64,000 bases of DNA, taken from the NCBI RefSeq assembly GCF_910592395.1, contig NC_088311.1, positions 20,278,501 through 20,342,500 on the forward strand, given 5' to 3'. The DNA is from Lineus longissimus. Lineage: Eukaryota; Nemertea; Pilidiophora; Heteronemertea; Lineidae. Both the position numbers and the translations under genes were made by a program. Shown here piece after piece: positions 21,631-35,000 of this stretch (the stretch's first letter is position 1; every line of letters begins with the position of its first letter). The notes below the pieces were generated by a model that saw nothing but the letters and a program-made list of their open reading frames with translations, was not told the DNA's origin and made no database searches.

Positions 21631-22667
21631 GCAAACTCGATTCAATGGTACCATCACCGGTTGCACGTTTCTGTGATTCCAAAAGTCACGTTCATTAAGT
21701 ATTTAAGTTGGTTTCATCCTGAACGCAATTACATTGTTATCTACTCAAGAAACCCTAGGGCAATTAAAAATTCAATGGCAGTCTATAGCCTTACCAAGAA
21801 AGATGCAAGTTTTAGGCTTAAATACCAGTGCCAAATTCCACCGCTATCAGCAAACAAGGAATCGATCGCTTGCATCTATAAGCAATTTTTGTTGTTCACG
21901 GGGTTTCACACTTCTAAAGGACTTCAAGATTTGTCATTGTTTGATTTTACTCAATGTAGATATGGCCATGTCGAAATTCCAAGGTCAGAAAGATGTTTGT
22001 TTTCCCAGTACGTCTCTCAAACCTTTGAAGTAAAAATAGCAGAAATTGTTTCATTATTGTGTTTGTATCAGCCCATTAGGGGGAGCTCCAAAACGCGGCT
22101 GTCAATCACCCATTATGAATTTAGCGTTGCCTTTGAGAATGACAGGACTAAACTAATATTGTCGAACGGGACAGAAGTCTTTTTTTATGTTATACCTCCT
22201 CACTATGCGGTATATAATGGTATAGTATCAAATAAAGACCACTTCATACTTTTCCACATAAAACCAAATATTCGAAATATCTATCTCTTTCGCAAGACTT
22301 CAAATTATCGACTTCAAAATCGAGAAATTCGCAGCAGACCTTCAGGCATCTTAGCTCGGGGTAGGCCTACTTATATCCACAGTCTTTTTTTAAACCAAGT
22401 ACTAATTTTCTATCGGCGACCTGATGACTACCCAAAGTACCTCTTACTGCTGGTGAACACTTAAGGGTTGTAGACGTTCAAATAGACAAAAGTAATAGCC
22501 GCTTCTTTTTAAAATCTCGTAAACATAAACTTCAACATAAATTAGACACGAAAAATATGCTATTCCGCATGGACAGGACGCCAATGAGGGAAAACATAGG
22601 TCGTATAAAGATATATGCGCTTGAGTCGGTTGATATTTTCTCAAGATGGTTTCATTGTAATGAATGA
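21631..22667 (+). pseudogene. Gene A main exon broken by a 25-bp deletion (unit 2)
   Basis: Identical in layout to the intact copies until about 22428, where GATGA joins directly to CTACCC. The 25 bases present in units 1, 3 and 4 are gone. The frame shifts and stops at 22464, removing about the last 87 residues, including the C-terminal basic stretch. The original stop remains at 22665-22667. It also differs by an R-to-G change (TCTAAAGGA) and L-to-I (shared with unit 4). Confidence 0.6.
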
Positions 22668-23092
22668 ATAAACCAAGAAAAAATCACCTGTTACACATAT
22701 CGTGTCGTGAGCAGGTTTCCCCTGTTTTACATCTTTCCTGCCAGTCCACCATTCGAGAGGAGAGAAACCATGAACAAATGTGTCCTTTCATGAGCTGACA
22801 ACCTATCCCATCGTATACAACCACATGAAATGATTAGTCGTTTCGTTTCGTTAGCATTGTCATCCCGGATTTTCGTGAATCGGTCATTTTCGACTACTTC
22901 CGCGATCGCGATGACGCAAGAAAGTAAAATCATTGGCGGTGGTCGTCACGCAAGATGGTGATTCGTTCGCAGCATCCGAAACTGTGTACAGATAGTTTAG
23001 GAAATACTTACTCACCGGAAAATCGCCATCTTTCTCTCACTTAATTAAGTTTACGACAATCATAATCACAGCACGCTTGTCACATTCTTACA

Positions 23093-24100
23093 ATGTACTC
23101 CCTTCCTCAGGCAGTGAAGTTGATAAATTACAAATTAAGACGAATAGTGTCTCTTCGACCGCCAGTCGTTTTGCATAAATACGATACCTGGTTTTTCCAG
23201 AGCGAATCTGGCTGCATAATTATTTCGAACCATGCTATGACACGTACGTCACCTCACGTTATACTAGTATATGAATTGGGTGCAAACTGTCGCCAAACCC
23301 ACAGAACTGAGCTTTATAATGATTGGAAGAAAATGATAGGTGTTTATAAACATTATTTAATTATAGTTTGCAAGGACTCAGGTAATTATCTCTATCGACT
23401 TTATGACACACATAAAGGGATATTTTCAGGTAGAATTGTCATTCCAAAGTCAGATGCTTGTTTTAATAGTTTTGGGGCATCAATAGACCTTATGCAGGGA
23501 GTAAGCGCTACGGTGAACTGCAGGTTAACATTGAACACCATGTCGACAACGGTTTATAAATTGTCGGAAGTTATGACGAAAAGGAAGGAAGTGGAGCTTA
23601 AGTTCCATCACGGCATAAGAATTTATTATGAGATGAAGGGTCTTAAAGATTCGAAACATATCATTATGATTAATATAAAAGACGGTATCGTTACTGGGGA
23701 AAAGACGACTGTGAATGAAGCATTCCTGAAGTTCGCTCTAAGGTCTTATGGTTATCGCCCAATTAAACATTCTCTGGCAATACCGCGGACAATACGCTTA
23801 AACGGTATTGACAACATATTCTGGTTATGTAGGGAAGAAAACGTGATCTTGACAGTATTTGATTATGGTCGTTATTCAGTTGGTTGCAGATTGAAATGTG
23901 TGCCCGAGGACCCATTGGTGAGACTAAGAATGAATGAAACTTTGATTGAGGATGTGGCGGTGCATTTCCCTTTCCATGTAGGAGATGTCGCGGTTCATCG
24001 AACGGGACTAGTTTTGTGCATTATTCTAAAATCACGGAGAGGCAAAAAGATGGAAGGATATTTAGAATCAATTGAACTGTACACACCTCAACAATCGTAA
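23093..24100 (+). CDS. Gene B, 335-aa beta-rich protein (unit 2)
   Basis: Intact. Relative to unit 1: R37 to S, I to T in the LTLN(I/T)MS segment, and E to K in RPI(E/K)HS. Same ATG context and AATAAA position. Function as for the unit-1 copy: unknown. Confidence 0.5.
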   Translation: MYSLPQAVKLINYKLRRIVSLRPPVVLHKYDTWFFQSESGCIIISNHAMTRTSPHVILVYELGANCRQTHRTELYNDWKKMIGVYKHYLIIVCKDSGNYLYRLYDTHKGIFSGRIVIPKSDACFNSFGASIDLMQGVSATVNCRLTLNTMSTTVYKLSEVMTKRKEVELKFHHGIRIYYEMKGLKDSKHIIMINIKDGIVTGEKTTVNEAFLKFALRSYGYRPIKHSLAIPRTIRLNGIDNIFWLCREENVILTVFDYGRYSVGCRLKCVPEDPLVRLRMNETLIEDVAVHFPFHVGDVAVHRTGLVLCIILKSRRGKKMEGYLESIELYTPQQS

Positions 24101-24627
24101 AGTGATGAGATTCGTACTCTAGGAAAAAAAGAAAGAGTGAAATTCGCACTTCAAGAAGAGCCACAACTTAGTGATCGCTCTTTGAGACATCAGAAGAGCG
24201 AAACTTGGATTTAGGCGAACTTCCCCCTCAGTGACGGATTATAAAATGATAATTGCAAATGATTAACGTAAAATACTTGCAGGTGTGGTAAAATAATAAA
24301 AGCAGGACTGTAAAATATAATCGCATAATGTGAAGAATATCTACATGTACATCTACATGTAAGACACTATCAATAAGTTTCACGGTGATTTTGCTCTTTC
24401 AGAAGGGCGATCCCTTAGAACAGATCAGAGTGCATTCACTCTTTCCTTTCAAAGAGTGCAAAGGACATGTACATATGCATTCTCTTATATCGGGTCACTC
24501 GGCAAAAACTGAAACCGAACTTTAAAGTTTTGTATCTCAGAGACTTATGCACAAAACAACCCGAAACCAGGAAGTATACTGGTACATGTAGGAAAGTATT
24601 GTCAAAGAGGTCAATGGAGGAGAGATA

Positions 24628-24733
24628 AGTCACAAATGGCAATTCGAGTTGAATTGGATTATTCCGAAACTAAATTAGGGAGTCACAATTGGCAAATCCG
24701 AGTTGAATTGGATAATTCCGAAACTAAATTAGG
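24628..24733 (+). repeat. 53-bp tandem duplication (unit 2)
   Basis: Two copies. The first ends CTAAATTAGGG followed by AGT, matching the start of the 12.3 kb unit over 14 bases. Confidence 0.85.
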
Positions 24734-26583
24734 TCGAACACGCTTAATGTCTGGGGAAACTTCTCATATAAAGGGTAGATCTCAACCCTGGGTGTTCCCC
24801 ATTCTTCCCCCGTCTGTTTCAGTAACCTCTTTCACAGCAATAATATCATCCAATTGTTGCAGTATCTTCTCGACGACGCTACTGGAAAGGGTCACCGCGA
24901 TCAGTTGTATGACTGTTTTTAATATAGCTGCATCAATTAAAATCATGCAAGTATCAAAGGTATAGTGATAATCATGCCGACTTACTGGCAGAGAACATAC
25001 ACCCTGAAGTCTCCTTGAATGATGGCGATATACGCACTGGTAGCGACAGTAGATCGACATGAATAATAATTGGACCTTTTCGTCTACTTCATTGCTACAG
25101 GGTACGAAGGAACATTCGGATGGGTGGCACTCGTGAGGCATTTCAGGTAAGGCAAAACGATTATTTCTTATAAGCAATGACAACGACTCTACTAAAGATT
25201 CGAAGAGTCCATTCAGGGATTAGACAGTGTTTTTTGAGGTGACTTTGTAATAGCTTTCATACTCGCATTTCGGCTTGGTTTCTTGAACATTCTGTTCTAG
25301 TGTGATCCAGTATTGGGAAGCTCATGTTTTTCAACCCAAGATATTTCACGCCTTTTTGTCTAGGCAACAGAATCAAGGACGAGTCAGCAAAGTCCTAATG
25401 ACCAGTTTGTTTCAACGTAAGGTCATGGTCATCGTTAGTTATTGGTGATGGATGACAGTCTTAGGGCTGGTAATAGCAGGAATCTGCCAGGGCTGCTTCG
25501 TAGACGCTGGCCAGAATTATTGCAACCATGCATCACCTTGGTTACGAGACATAGAACACGGAGCAAGCCACGAATTACGACCTTACTGGTTGAGTTATCC
25601 AACTTTCGTATACAGGGTGTCCCAGTAAAACCTTTCGATTTCTGTGATATTCAACAAAGCAATAGATTAGAATAAGTATATACAGTATAAGTATATACAT
25701 TACCTTACTTAGGTCATATAGATGATTTTTTATCCTGATGACAAATGCAACTAAAGTCAGTGCGTGAAGTCAGGTCCAGTTTTATTTTTGGAAACATGTT
25801 ACCAACCAAAACCAGTCACTTCAAGATAATTCAAAGAAAACGATATGGCAATCTGGCAACAAGTTGTTTCACCCTGAAAATGCTAGCTTTCCCTGCTTTC
25901 TCCTTGTAGGACAGTGCATCTGTGTACAAGACACACAGCTCAATATTGTATGCGTACACTGTAATGTACACTTTAATGTACTCGTCACCACAGCTACCTG
26001 TGTTGACAGAACACTATCCCGAAATCCATTTGGATTGAGAGTACATGCAGTTCTCTTTCAAGGGTGCTTCAGGCGTCACTTTTTTTCTCTCGGATGGTTC
26101 CTCAGTGTCTTGGTGCATAAGGTGCAAAAGCTCAAAACGACGCTGATTGTCCGACAAGGCCAATTTATTTCTCATGTCCAGGCCATCACCTCAGTGGCCA
26201 TTTCAAGTATGTGCTCGTCACTGACGGATGTTTTCGGAAGTCAGTTGTTGGTGAATTGGCGAAGAGATACTGCAATTTACTAAATATACTTTACGAAGAG
26301 CTGTGAACAAATTTAAAGGGTTTTAACATTTTCAAACAGCCTGGTGTGATACGCCACGATAAATGTACACAAAGCGAGTAATTCGCTATGTAGAAGTGTT
26401 TTCTCCTAATTTTAGGTCATGCGTTCCAACCTCGAAACCTTTGCCGTCCATTATCGATTCTTTGAAATAAGAACTATTTTGAACGGCGATGATTTTTTAG
26501 TATTGGACGTTCGCTTAGCTCAGAGTTGAAGACTCCAGAAGTACACGGCGGAAAGATCTTGGTTTCCAATCCGTCTCTATTGA

Positions 26584-26895
26584 TGTCGCTGTTATTCCCT
26601 GGCCATATACCTTATCCACTGCAAACTCATTGGTTTGTCAGTCGTCGCTCAAAAGAAGCAACCTGACTGGCTGATATCACTATTACAGATTTCTAGGAAA
26701 ATTGTTGTTGAGTTGTTTGGGCGAGGCAGTCCTGTTTATCAACCAACCTCCACAAATTTCGACGGCAGGCTTCAGCAATTTTCTGCAGCTTATTACAATG
26801 CTGAAAGTTATTTAGCATATGCATATGAAGTGCCTGCATGGGTCGAGAATGAATGTCAGGTTGGTATTTTTCATATCCGAAATGGTTATCATTAG
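26584..26895 (+). CDS. Coding-like exon with synonymous-only variation (unit 2)
   Basis: Protein from the 26635 frame is identical to the other units. It carries the private synonymous TAC-to-TAT change in SPVYQP, plus TCT and GAG at the two other variable sites. Confidence 0.35.
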   Translation, partial: CRCYSLAIYLIHCKLIGLSVVAQKKQPDWLISLLQISRKIVVELFGRGSPVYQPTSTNFDGRLQQFSAAYYNAESYLAYAYEVPAWVENECQVGIFHIRNGYH

Positions 26896-27472
26896 TTTCC
26901 TCGCCATCCGACGAGACTCACATTGATCTCAAAACACAATTGCTAATGGCCTCATTATTGTGTTAGATTACTGTCATTTGCCACGGCTCCGGGGAGACAT
27001 ACCCCGGCATATATAACGAGATATCCCTATGATACATGTATGCATCTGTAAACATGTACGCTGTACCATTAAAACACCCTACAGTTGAAATGGCTAGGCT
27101 GGGAACAACAATGTGATACACTATGGCATTGTGTATAACTGCATTTCTATTTTCCTGGACTACCAGTAATTGCGTACCCCTTTAATGGCTACAAGTAATT
27201 TTATGCGTTTCATTGATAGGCGGATACCCGGCCCCGGATGCAATTCACGTAGGATTATTATCATTTGTCGCCTTGCAAGTTTCAAATATCCATCAAAACT
27301 TCATATTAGCCTGAAAAAAGTTGCTCATGGATTCTACTGGAGCAGTTATCATAATTTCTAAAGTGAAATGAATCATCGCACTGATGTTGCAAAATTTGAA
27401 AAAAAACGAAGACAGAAAAAAGATAAAATAATAGCCTCACACTTTCCAATGCGAAGTGAAAAATGGATAACT

Positions 27473-27545
27473 TGCCGAAACCCGGGATCGAACCAGGGAC
27501 CTTTAGATCTTCAGTCTAACGCTCTCCCAACTGAGCTATTTCGGC
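27473..27545 (-). tRNA. tRNA-Phe (anticodon GAA), unit 2
   Basis: Identical to the unit-1 gene, with the same downstream TTTTT terminator on the minus strand. Confidence 0.97.
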
Positions 27546-29951
27546 TTACTTGACATGCAATTTGATAGAAAGTACATTGTAAACGGATAGATTGATTGAA
27601 TGATTTTGATGAATGACGAGGGTTGGTGTTCTTCCATTCGGCAACCTTATAGGTCTTCTTCATACAGACAGGTTTGATGGTTTGATCATGCCTCGTGTGG
27701 TCATAACTGTTCTACACGGTGGCCTGCTGCTGTCGTAGAAACCACTTGTGCCTGAGATAAAAAATACAGTTCGCTCCACATTCGTTTCGCTTGCTACAAT
27801 ATGTACTTCAGCTTTAATTGCCGTTATAGAAAAAGAAAAGAGGCGAAAAAACACAGGCAATAAGGCAGCGTCGGCTGCGTTGATATTATCAACAATGTCT
27901 GTTTTTCTCGCTGATAGCAAATGCTAATTCGAGAATCGACTTCTATCAGAATATTATGCCCATCGAGATCGTACTGTCTGCTGTTTTTGACAAGTTATTC
28001 TCCCGAATTGCTTAAGTAGAGCAATTTTAACCAAATAACACTCTGCCTGTCCGCAATGATGCTCGCAAACACGTGAGATAGTCTTGCAACTGACGTAAAA
28101 GATGGCTTGATATGCATCTTATGGTTCAAGTATTTAGGAAATACATTAAAGTGATGAATGATGTTAAGGCTCCTCATGGTTTTATGCAGTGTGTTGATTT
28201 GACAATGCCTGGCTGGTTAGTAGGTTTTCTCGTGCCAAGGCGTGAGGAGCTCAGTGTTTCTGGCTCGAAGACAGCATTATCTATTATGACAATTCCTTTG
28301 ATTTAGTTTAAAGTATCAACTCAGTACCGAAACCAGATTGATCCGAGCTTTTATATTAACACGGTCAGTGTAGATTTGGAGCCTGGTCTGATTTGGTCTA
28401 CATCGGTGGGGTGGGGTGGGGGGGGGGGGGCTTGGAGTATGCAGGCTGACCCCTCTGATTGGTAAGACCTGATGTCGTATCTGAAATTTAGAATATAAAC
28501 ATTCTGGGTAATCGTAGGCCTCTACTTCTAGGCTGTATGTCCATTTGATCATCGATCGTGCGGAAAGCTCTTCGCGATGCCACAATGCAGTACGAATTAG
28601 GAAGGTCTGTCGTTGCACCGAGTTGATTCATTTACGTGACACTCGTAAATCATCTTTATACTTTTGGAGGAATCGGAGAAGTTTTCAAAAAATTTCGTCA
28701 GTACTTATTGTCATTCGTACATCTCTTTGTAAGGGTTAGTGCAATAACTGCCTAATGGTGTTGGCCGAGATTACACATGATCAGGGCGGATCATCAGACC
28801 GAGTACACTAACTTATCCCACATACATGACATCGAAACAATGGAAACACGTTTTTACCTTGGGGATGGCGCTAATGAATTCGCTATGCCTCTACCATGCA
28901 ACCGTGACGAGACCATTATCAATTAGCGGAAGCCATAGATGATTTTTTATGTAGGTAAACATATCTAATTTATTGGGACTCTAGTGGTTGGAGTGATAAA
29001 TCTGTGTATACGGTGACAGAACTAATTTCATGGGCTGGCTACTACAGCCGGAAGTGAACTGTTCTGCCAACTGTTGATTTCCTTTCTCCAGTCTCACCGG
29101 TGATGAATTCCTGACGCAGGCACCCAAATGTCACGAGATCTCGCAGGGAGGCGCGTGGTTTAACCAGGCTGGAAGACAAACGTATCTTGAAATGGCTTCT
29201 ACTGAGACATATTTGGTCGATATTGGTCCTGAATGATTAATGAGACATCGTCAGCTAATCTGCTATTGGAGATTCGGCCGGACGGGCCGCCACTGAGTTC
29301 CGGAGTCCAATCGGGTCAATACGTCCTGAAACATTAGAATAATATTGGCTTTTTGTCATGGTTCCCAGTGATGTTAGTTGAGAATACTATCACACGATCA
29401 GCCCTTCTGTTCAAAATACTTCCGTTAGCGCTATTCTGTTTAAAATGTCGAACTAGATGTCTGAATTTAAAGGACTCAAGAAGGATATAATGTCATTTGA
29501 TATATACTAAGTTGACCGCAGTCTAGTGTGCAATTAAGCTATTTACTAATATATAGTATCATCGGGCTGACTGGCGCTGGCATTGAGCGCTAATAAAGCG
29601 GTGGGATAGCAGTCTATGTTCATTAATTCGTAGGATTGTTAGCAGTGTCTTATGGTTAGCGCCGTCATTTAGTCTCAGACTGGTTACTGAGGGACCATTC
29701 TTGCTAGAGAACATTCGTAGTTTGACCATTCGGTAGGATTGAGAGGATACATCAACAAATTAAACGGATAGCTGGTAAATTAGGTGTTCTGAGTCGACGG
29801 GTCTGTGAGACAGTTTTAAACTTGATAAAGGAATATTTCACAAGGAGCCCCTAAGATACGGTAAGTGACTAGAAAGTAAAAAAACTAATGAACGATCTTT
29901 GTCTTGAACTTATCTTTCGCAATGCCAATGCAACGTACACGTCATGCTCTC

Positions 29952-29979
29952 GGGGGGGGGGGGGCTGGGGAGGGCGGGG
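29952..29979 (+). repeat. Poly-G tract, interrupted form (unit 2)
   Basis: G13-CT-G4-A-G3-C-G4, then CGCAG. The only unit with interrupting A and C bases, which would slow slippage here. Confidence 0.8.
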
Positions 29980-30113
29980 CGCAGAACACAAACATAAGAG
30001 CTACCGCAGTCCACACGCCGACATTCAGCGCGGTTAGATCGGAGAGATACCTGTACATGTGTATGATATTATCAGTTATTTGGAAGTAAAACTATTTTTC
30101 GTGTTATACAAAA

Positions 30114-30304
30114 GGCCGGGTCTATTTGGCAAGCGGCTCGCCGAACAGGCATCTTTTTTTGCCCTGCTTGGAGAGCCGCTTGCCAAACAGCATTAAAAAT
30201 CAACTCTGTTCGGCAAGCCGGGCTTGCCAAACAGGGCAAAAATACTACCCTCTTTGGCGAGCCAGAGAGGTTACAACAAGCCGGGCTTGCCAAATAGTCA
30301 CTTC
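30114..30304. repeat. Unit tail, short form (unit 2)
   Basis: Palindromic GGCAAGC/GCTTGCC tail with the middle segment deleted: GTTACAACA joins directly to AGCCGGGCTTGCC. Confidence 0.75.
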
Positions 30305-30312
30305 CTAAATTA

Positions 30313-30439
30313 GGGAGTTTTCGCAAATCCCCGAAACGCCAACGTGAACGCCTATCCCATTGTTCGATCTATTGTTAACTATGTCGAACAATGGTATAGG
30401 CGTTCGCGTTGACGTATCGGGGGCTTTGCGAAAACTCCC
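30313..30439. repeat. Unit-border hairpin (unit 3)
   Basis: Same 127 bp inverted repeat, at the unit 2/unit 3 junction. Confidence 0.9.
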
Positions 30440-31036
30440 TTCTCCTCCCGACGAACTTAAATTTCTTTCTGCATTGCTCATCACACTAATTTAAACTGCA
30501 TTCTGCTTGGCATTGCATACATGTTCATTGTGTACATGTACATAGCGTAAAAGCATGCTTGATCTGTATTTGTTATAAATGATTATTTCTTGGTGATATT
30601 TAGAATTAGATATCCTGATTGCCTTCTTCCGATACTTTGAAAGTTCTCAGCTCTTGCAGATTCTAAGGAATTTCCAATTTCAATTATAATGTGTGTTTTT
30701 TGATGGAAAATATAAACGTTGCTATTGAAGTTGAATCGTTACATCTTACTTACAAATTGCAATATGATATTGATCGAATAGTTGTCTGGATACATTTCAT
30801 TGTATTCTGTCGCGTATACTGATACTTACCGCCGGCTCAAGAGCTCCCTTCGCCCTTTGTGATCATTTGGTGAAGCCATTGCAGCTCTTTGTTGTTGAGA
30901 AATTGAGAACTGCTGATGTTTTGGCGCTGCTCTACAATACATGTAGAAGCAAAAGTTGGGAACTTGTTATCAACCCCTTCGTGGAGATTATCTCTCCCCA
31001 GTCGGTAGGCCGTAGTGGACATAAATGTCAATTTAT

Positions 31037-31274
31037 GTTCTAGAATATAATTTGACCGATAGGAGAACAGGAATTCTTTTCTAGACCGTTAATCGACTAT
31101 TAATAACTGACCAGGCATAATGGTCTAGAACATACATCAACCAGTTAGAGTAGTGGAATTCTGTTCTTGACCATTAATCGACCAATCACTGGCCAGGATT
31201 AATGATCTAGAACATAAATCAGCCAATCCCAGTTCAGGAATTCTGATCTTAGACCGTTAATCGACCAATCATTG
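31037..31274 (+). repeat. Minisatellite, about 83-bp period (unit 3)
   Basis: Copy of the unit minisatellite, same length as in units 2 and 4. Confidence 0.75.
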
Positions 31275-32759
31275 ATGTCGTACGTCCTTACTCCGTTAGT
31301 GGTAAAGAATGGTCAAGTGATAGACCTGATATGCTGGGAGTTAGCATTACCCGCTGACATGCTGCAGCTGCATTTTGGCTAGATTCGTAGACTTGGCGAC
31401 TTCGTTCCTCCGGCAGAAACTTCAATCGTCGATTGTTTCAAATGTTTGGAAACCCATATATCTATCAATTACGCTCAGGGTCTATGAAAGAAATGTGCAT
31501 GTGTTTGGATACATCAAGGATTCTGTAATCGATCCGTCCTAGGATGATATCCTTGTTGGTGTTTGTTTGAATGAGAAAGGAAATACCGCCAAAAATAACA
31601 GACGACAAAAAAGGACGACACAATCTACATACATGTACATGTAGGTTGTCAAAAATGTATAAGGTTCTATATTTTGTGGATGCAATTAGCCTGGGGACGA
31701 TACCGGTACGTGTATTCAGTCTACGTGCATTCAACTTGATTTTGAACACCACTAGCGGGAGCGTGATGTCAGCTTTATCTTATCAACTGTCAATTATCTT
31801 GTTCTGTCATTTATTCCATGTAAGTGGTGGGGGCAAACGAGTCTTCTTTCGTAGATATATGGCTTGTCTCTCCTGCAAGGGAATAGAATATTTCCTCTTG
31901 GTCTCTCGGTTGACACCCTCGCCTAGGCTCTGGTCATTACCTCACAAGCTATTCTTCTTCTTTTTCATCATCAGCTTTCGCTCAGCGGGCCCTCGGAAGA
32001 GAAACTCCTCCTCCTATAGGCGGGATAAGTTGGCCTAGTCACTAGTGACGAGTCAATCTCAAGTAAATAATTGTGTCTACTCTTGGGCGTGGTCTTTTGC
32101 TTGCCTTCGCAGAGCCATCAGGTTCAAGGGTCATCGTCTTTATGTACGTGTCATTTGAAGGATGAGGCTAATTTATAGCGAGTTGGCTTGCTGAAGGACA
32201 CAACGGTGAAAGACAGCGAGAGGCAAGAATGAGGCATAAGGCGAGATTTTATGACTATAGTCCATTTTACGAAATAATGTCACTCAGATTTTTTAGGATA
32301 TGACATTATACAAAAAAATGAAGCATTGGACAAAAATGTGTATTCATCTGAGACTTCAAAGACCAAATCATCGAAAAAGTACTTGTTTGTTGGAATCAAA
32401 CAACTTGACATCACCTGCAATGAGCCATTAACAGTAAAAATACTGACAAATTTTCACATTCATTTTAATTTTTTTCCCCATACAATGCGATATTTTCGTG
32501 AAATAGACTATGATATATCAGTAGTTAAAGAAAGGCCACAAATGGTTTAAAAGCAGGTCTGAATAGTAGCACATCATAATATATTTACATTGTACGTTGA
32601 GAGATAAAACAAACGTTAAAGGATCGTATCTTGAAATTTCTGTTTCAATTTCTTTGAATTTTTTTCACAGGTTTATATTTTCGCTAATCGAGTTTTTTGG
32701 CCACGAAATCCGCGAAAATAAAACGCCCACGAAAAACTGTCAGTTAACAGTATATTTGC

Positions 32760-33032
32760 ATGGGTGTGATAACAATGAATTTGGACCGTAGATGCTTTGT
32801 TTTTGAACACGTAATATCAAGCAAAGGTCTTCTGCAGCCAGATTTAGGCTTCGCATTAGTCGCATCAATCCTGGATTGTGCTGTACAAAATCTGAGACGA
32901 AATGGATCCACTTTCAACTATTTGCCGGATTTTGGCCGGGCGCCAATCTGCCAGTTGAGTAAAAAGAAGGGAAGGTGTATGGAAAAGGTAGAAGCATGCG
33001 ATTATACTGGATCAAGGATGTTCCAGAGGAAG
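32760..33032 (+). CDS. Gene A, putative exon 1 (unit 3)
   Basis: Same 91-codon frame and donor. It carries a synonymous GTG-to-GTA change in EHVIS. Confidence 0.3.
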
Positions 33033-33938
33033 GTAGGTCCCTATCCGTCAATTTCGCTAATTGAAAAATCAAGTCTATGTATAAGGCTACATTTACACCT
33101 GCATCATGATTCTGCCAGGCTGTGTTGAAAGAAAATTAAATGAGATGACGGCCAGCCCGCCCAAGACCGATGAATACGATGCGGAACGGGTTACTGCTAG
33201 TTAACACACCTTTCCCCAATATGGTAGTCGCTCAAAAGCTGAAACTGAAGTACATTCCGCGGCGATGAATGCTTGAGTTAGGCGAAAATGCTTGTTCTAT
33301 GTAATCTGCGACGTGATTGGTTGTTTGACTTAGGCTTACTATGGGGAGCCATTTCTGTAAAAATCTCAATTTGGCCATAGCGTGAGTTAGGCACTTTATA
33401 TGTTAGTAGTGTGACTACATGTTATGGTAAAGGGCCAGGCGGCGGGTTTACTGACACAAATTAGGCTAATATTTTACTTTATCATAGAAAGGTACTAGTA
33501 TCTAGGTCCTACCCAATTTTTAAGTCATGTTTCAGAGATTTAAAACAATAAAATTGTTGTAAACCCCAGACGATCACAAAATTTATTTACCTCAAAGAGT
33601 TCCTGTCACGATTCCGACAAAAGAACATCATCAGCGTGATGATTGTAATGTTATGTAACAAATACTACGGACTGTTCGGCGTCAGATGGGGATCTTGGTT
33701 GATGGTCTGATTGAGATTTACCGATACAGCACATGCTAAATGGTGATGCTTCATGTATTCATGGGATAAGAATAAAGTTGAGCCTTTGTATGGTGTCCTC
33801 GAAACTGCTCAGATTTATTAAAGGCAACGTTTTCCCGCCTTAGGTTTTTACCAGGCCATACAAAAATCCCCATTTCTGTTAGCGTATTCGCTATAGGTTT
33901 TTAATCACCGGGTATGTTATTCTACTAATACGTTGTAG

Positions 33939-35000
33939 GCAAACTCGATTCAATGGTACCATCACCGGTTGCACGTTTCTGTGATTCCAAAAGTCACGTT
34001 CATTAAGTATTTAAGTTGGTTTCATCCTGAACGCAATTACATTGTTATCTACTCAAGAAACCCTAGGGCAATTAAAAATTCAATGGCAGTCTATAGCCTT
34101 ACCAAGAAAGATGCAAGTTTTAGGCTTAAATACCAGTGCCAAATTCCACCGCTATCAGCAAACAAGGAATCGATCGCTTGCATCTATAAGCAATTTTTGT
34201 TGTTCACGGGGTTTCACACTTCTAAAAGACTTCAAGATTTGTCATTGTTTGATTTTACTCAATGTAGATATGGCCATGTCGAAATTCCAAGGTCAGAAAG
34301 ATGTTTGTTTTCCCAGTACGTCTCTCAAACCTTTGAAGTAAAAATAGCAGAAATTGTTTCATTATTGTGTTTGTATCAGCCCATTAGGGGGAGCTCCAAA
34401 ACGCGGCTGTCAATCACCCATTATGAATTTAGCGTTGCCTTTGAGAATGACAGGACTAAACTAATATTGTCGAACGGGACAGAAGTCTTTTTTTATGTTC
34501 TACCTCCTCACTATGCGGTATACAATGGTATAGTATCAAATAAAGACCACTTCATACTTTTCCACATAAAACCAAATATTCGAAATATCTATCTCTTTCG
34601 CAAGACTTCAAATTATCGACTTCAAAATCAAGAAATTCGCAGCAGACCTTCAGGCATCTTAGCTCGGGGTAGGCCTACTTATATCCACAGTCTTTTTTTA
34701 AACCAAGTACTAATTTTCTATCGGCGACCTGATGAAGTCAAGTCTATAGAATTCACTTGCCTACCCAAACTACCTCTTACTGCTGGTGAACACTTAAGGG
34801 TTGTAGACGTTCAAATAGACAAAAGTAATAGCCGCTTCTTTTTAAAATCTCGTAAACATAAACTTCAACATAAATTAGACACGAAAAATATGCTATTCCG
34901 CATGGACAGGACGCCAATGAGGGAAAACATAGGTCGTATAAAGATATATGCGCTTGAGTCGGTTGATATTTTCTCAAGATGGTTTCATTGTAATGAATGA
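33939..35000 (+). CDS. Gene A main exon, beta-rich unknown protein (unit 3)
   Basis: Intact 353-codon frame after the acceptor GTTGTAG. Private R-to-Q change in LQN(R/Q)EIR; shares L (not I) in FYV(L/I)PP with unit 1. AATAAA overlaps the stop. Family unrecognised. Confidence 0.45.
   Translation, partial: ANSIQWYHHRLHVSVIPKVTFIKYLSWFHPERNYIVIYSRNPRAIKNSMAVYSLTKKDASFRLKYQCQIPPLSANKESIACIYKQFLLFTGFHTSKRLQDLSLFDFTQCRYGHVEIPRSERCLFSQYVSQTFEVKIAEIVSLLCLYQPIRGSSKTRLSITHYEFSVAFENDRTKLILSNGTEVFFYVLPPHYAVYNGIVSNKDHFILFHIKPNIRNIYLFRKTSNYRLQNQEIRSRPSGILARGRPTYIHSLFLNQVLIFYRRPDEVKSIEFTCLPKLPLTAGEHLRVVDVQIDKSNSRFFLKSRKHKLQHKLDTKNMLFRMDRTPMRENIGRIKIYALESVDIFSRWFHCNE

Larger units (their letters stand above)
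17996..30304 (+). repeat. Array unit 2 (12,309 bp)
   Basis: The shortest unit. It lacks the 88 bp unit-1 segment and the 320 bp tail segment, has a 25 bp deletion in gene A near 22428, and has lost 7 bp near 27170. The tRNA-Phe gene and gene B frame are intact. Other layout is as in unit 1. Confidence 0.95.
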
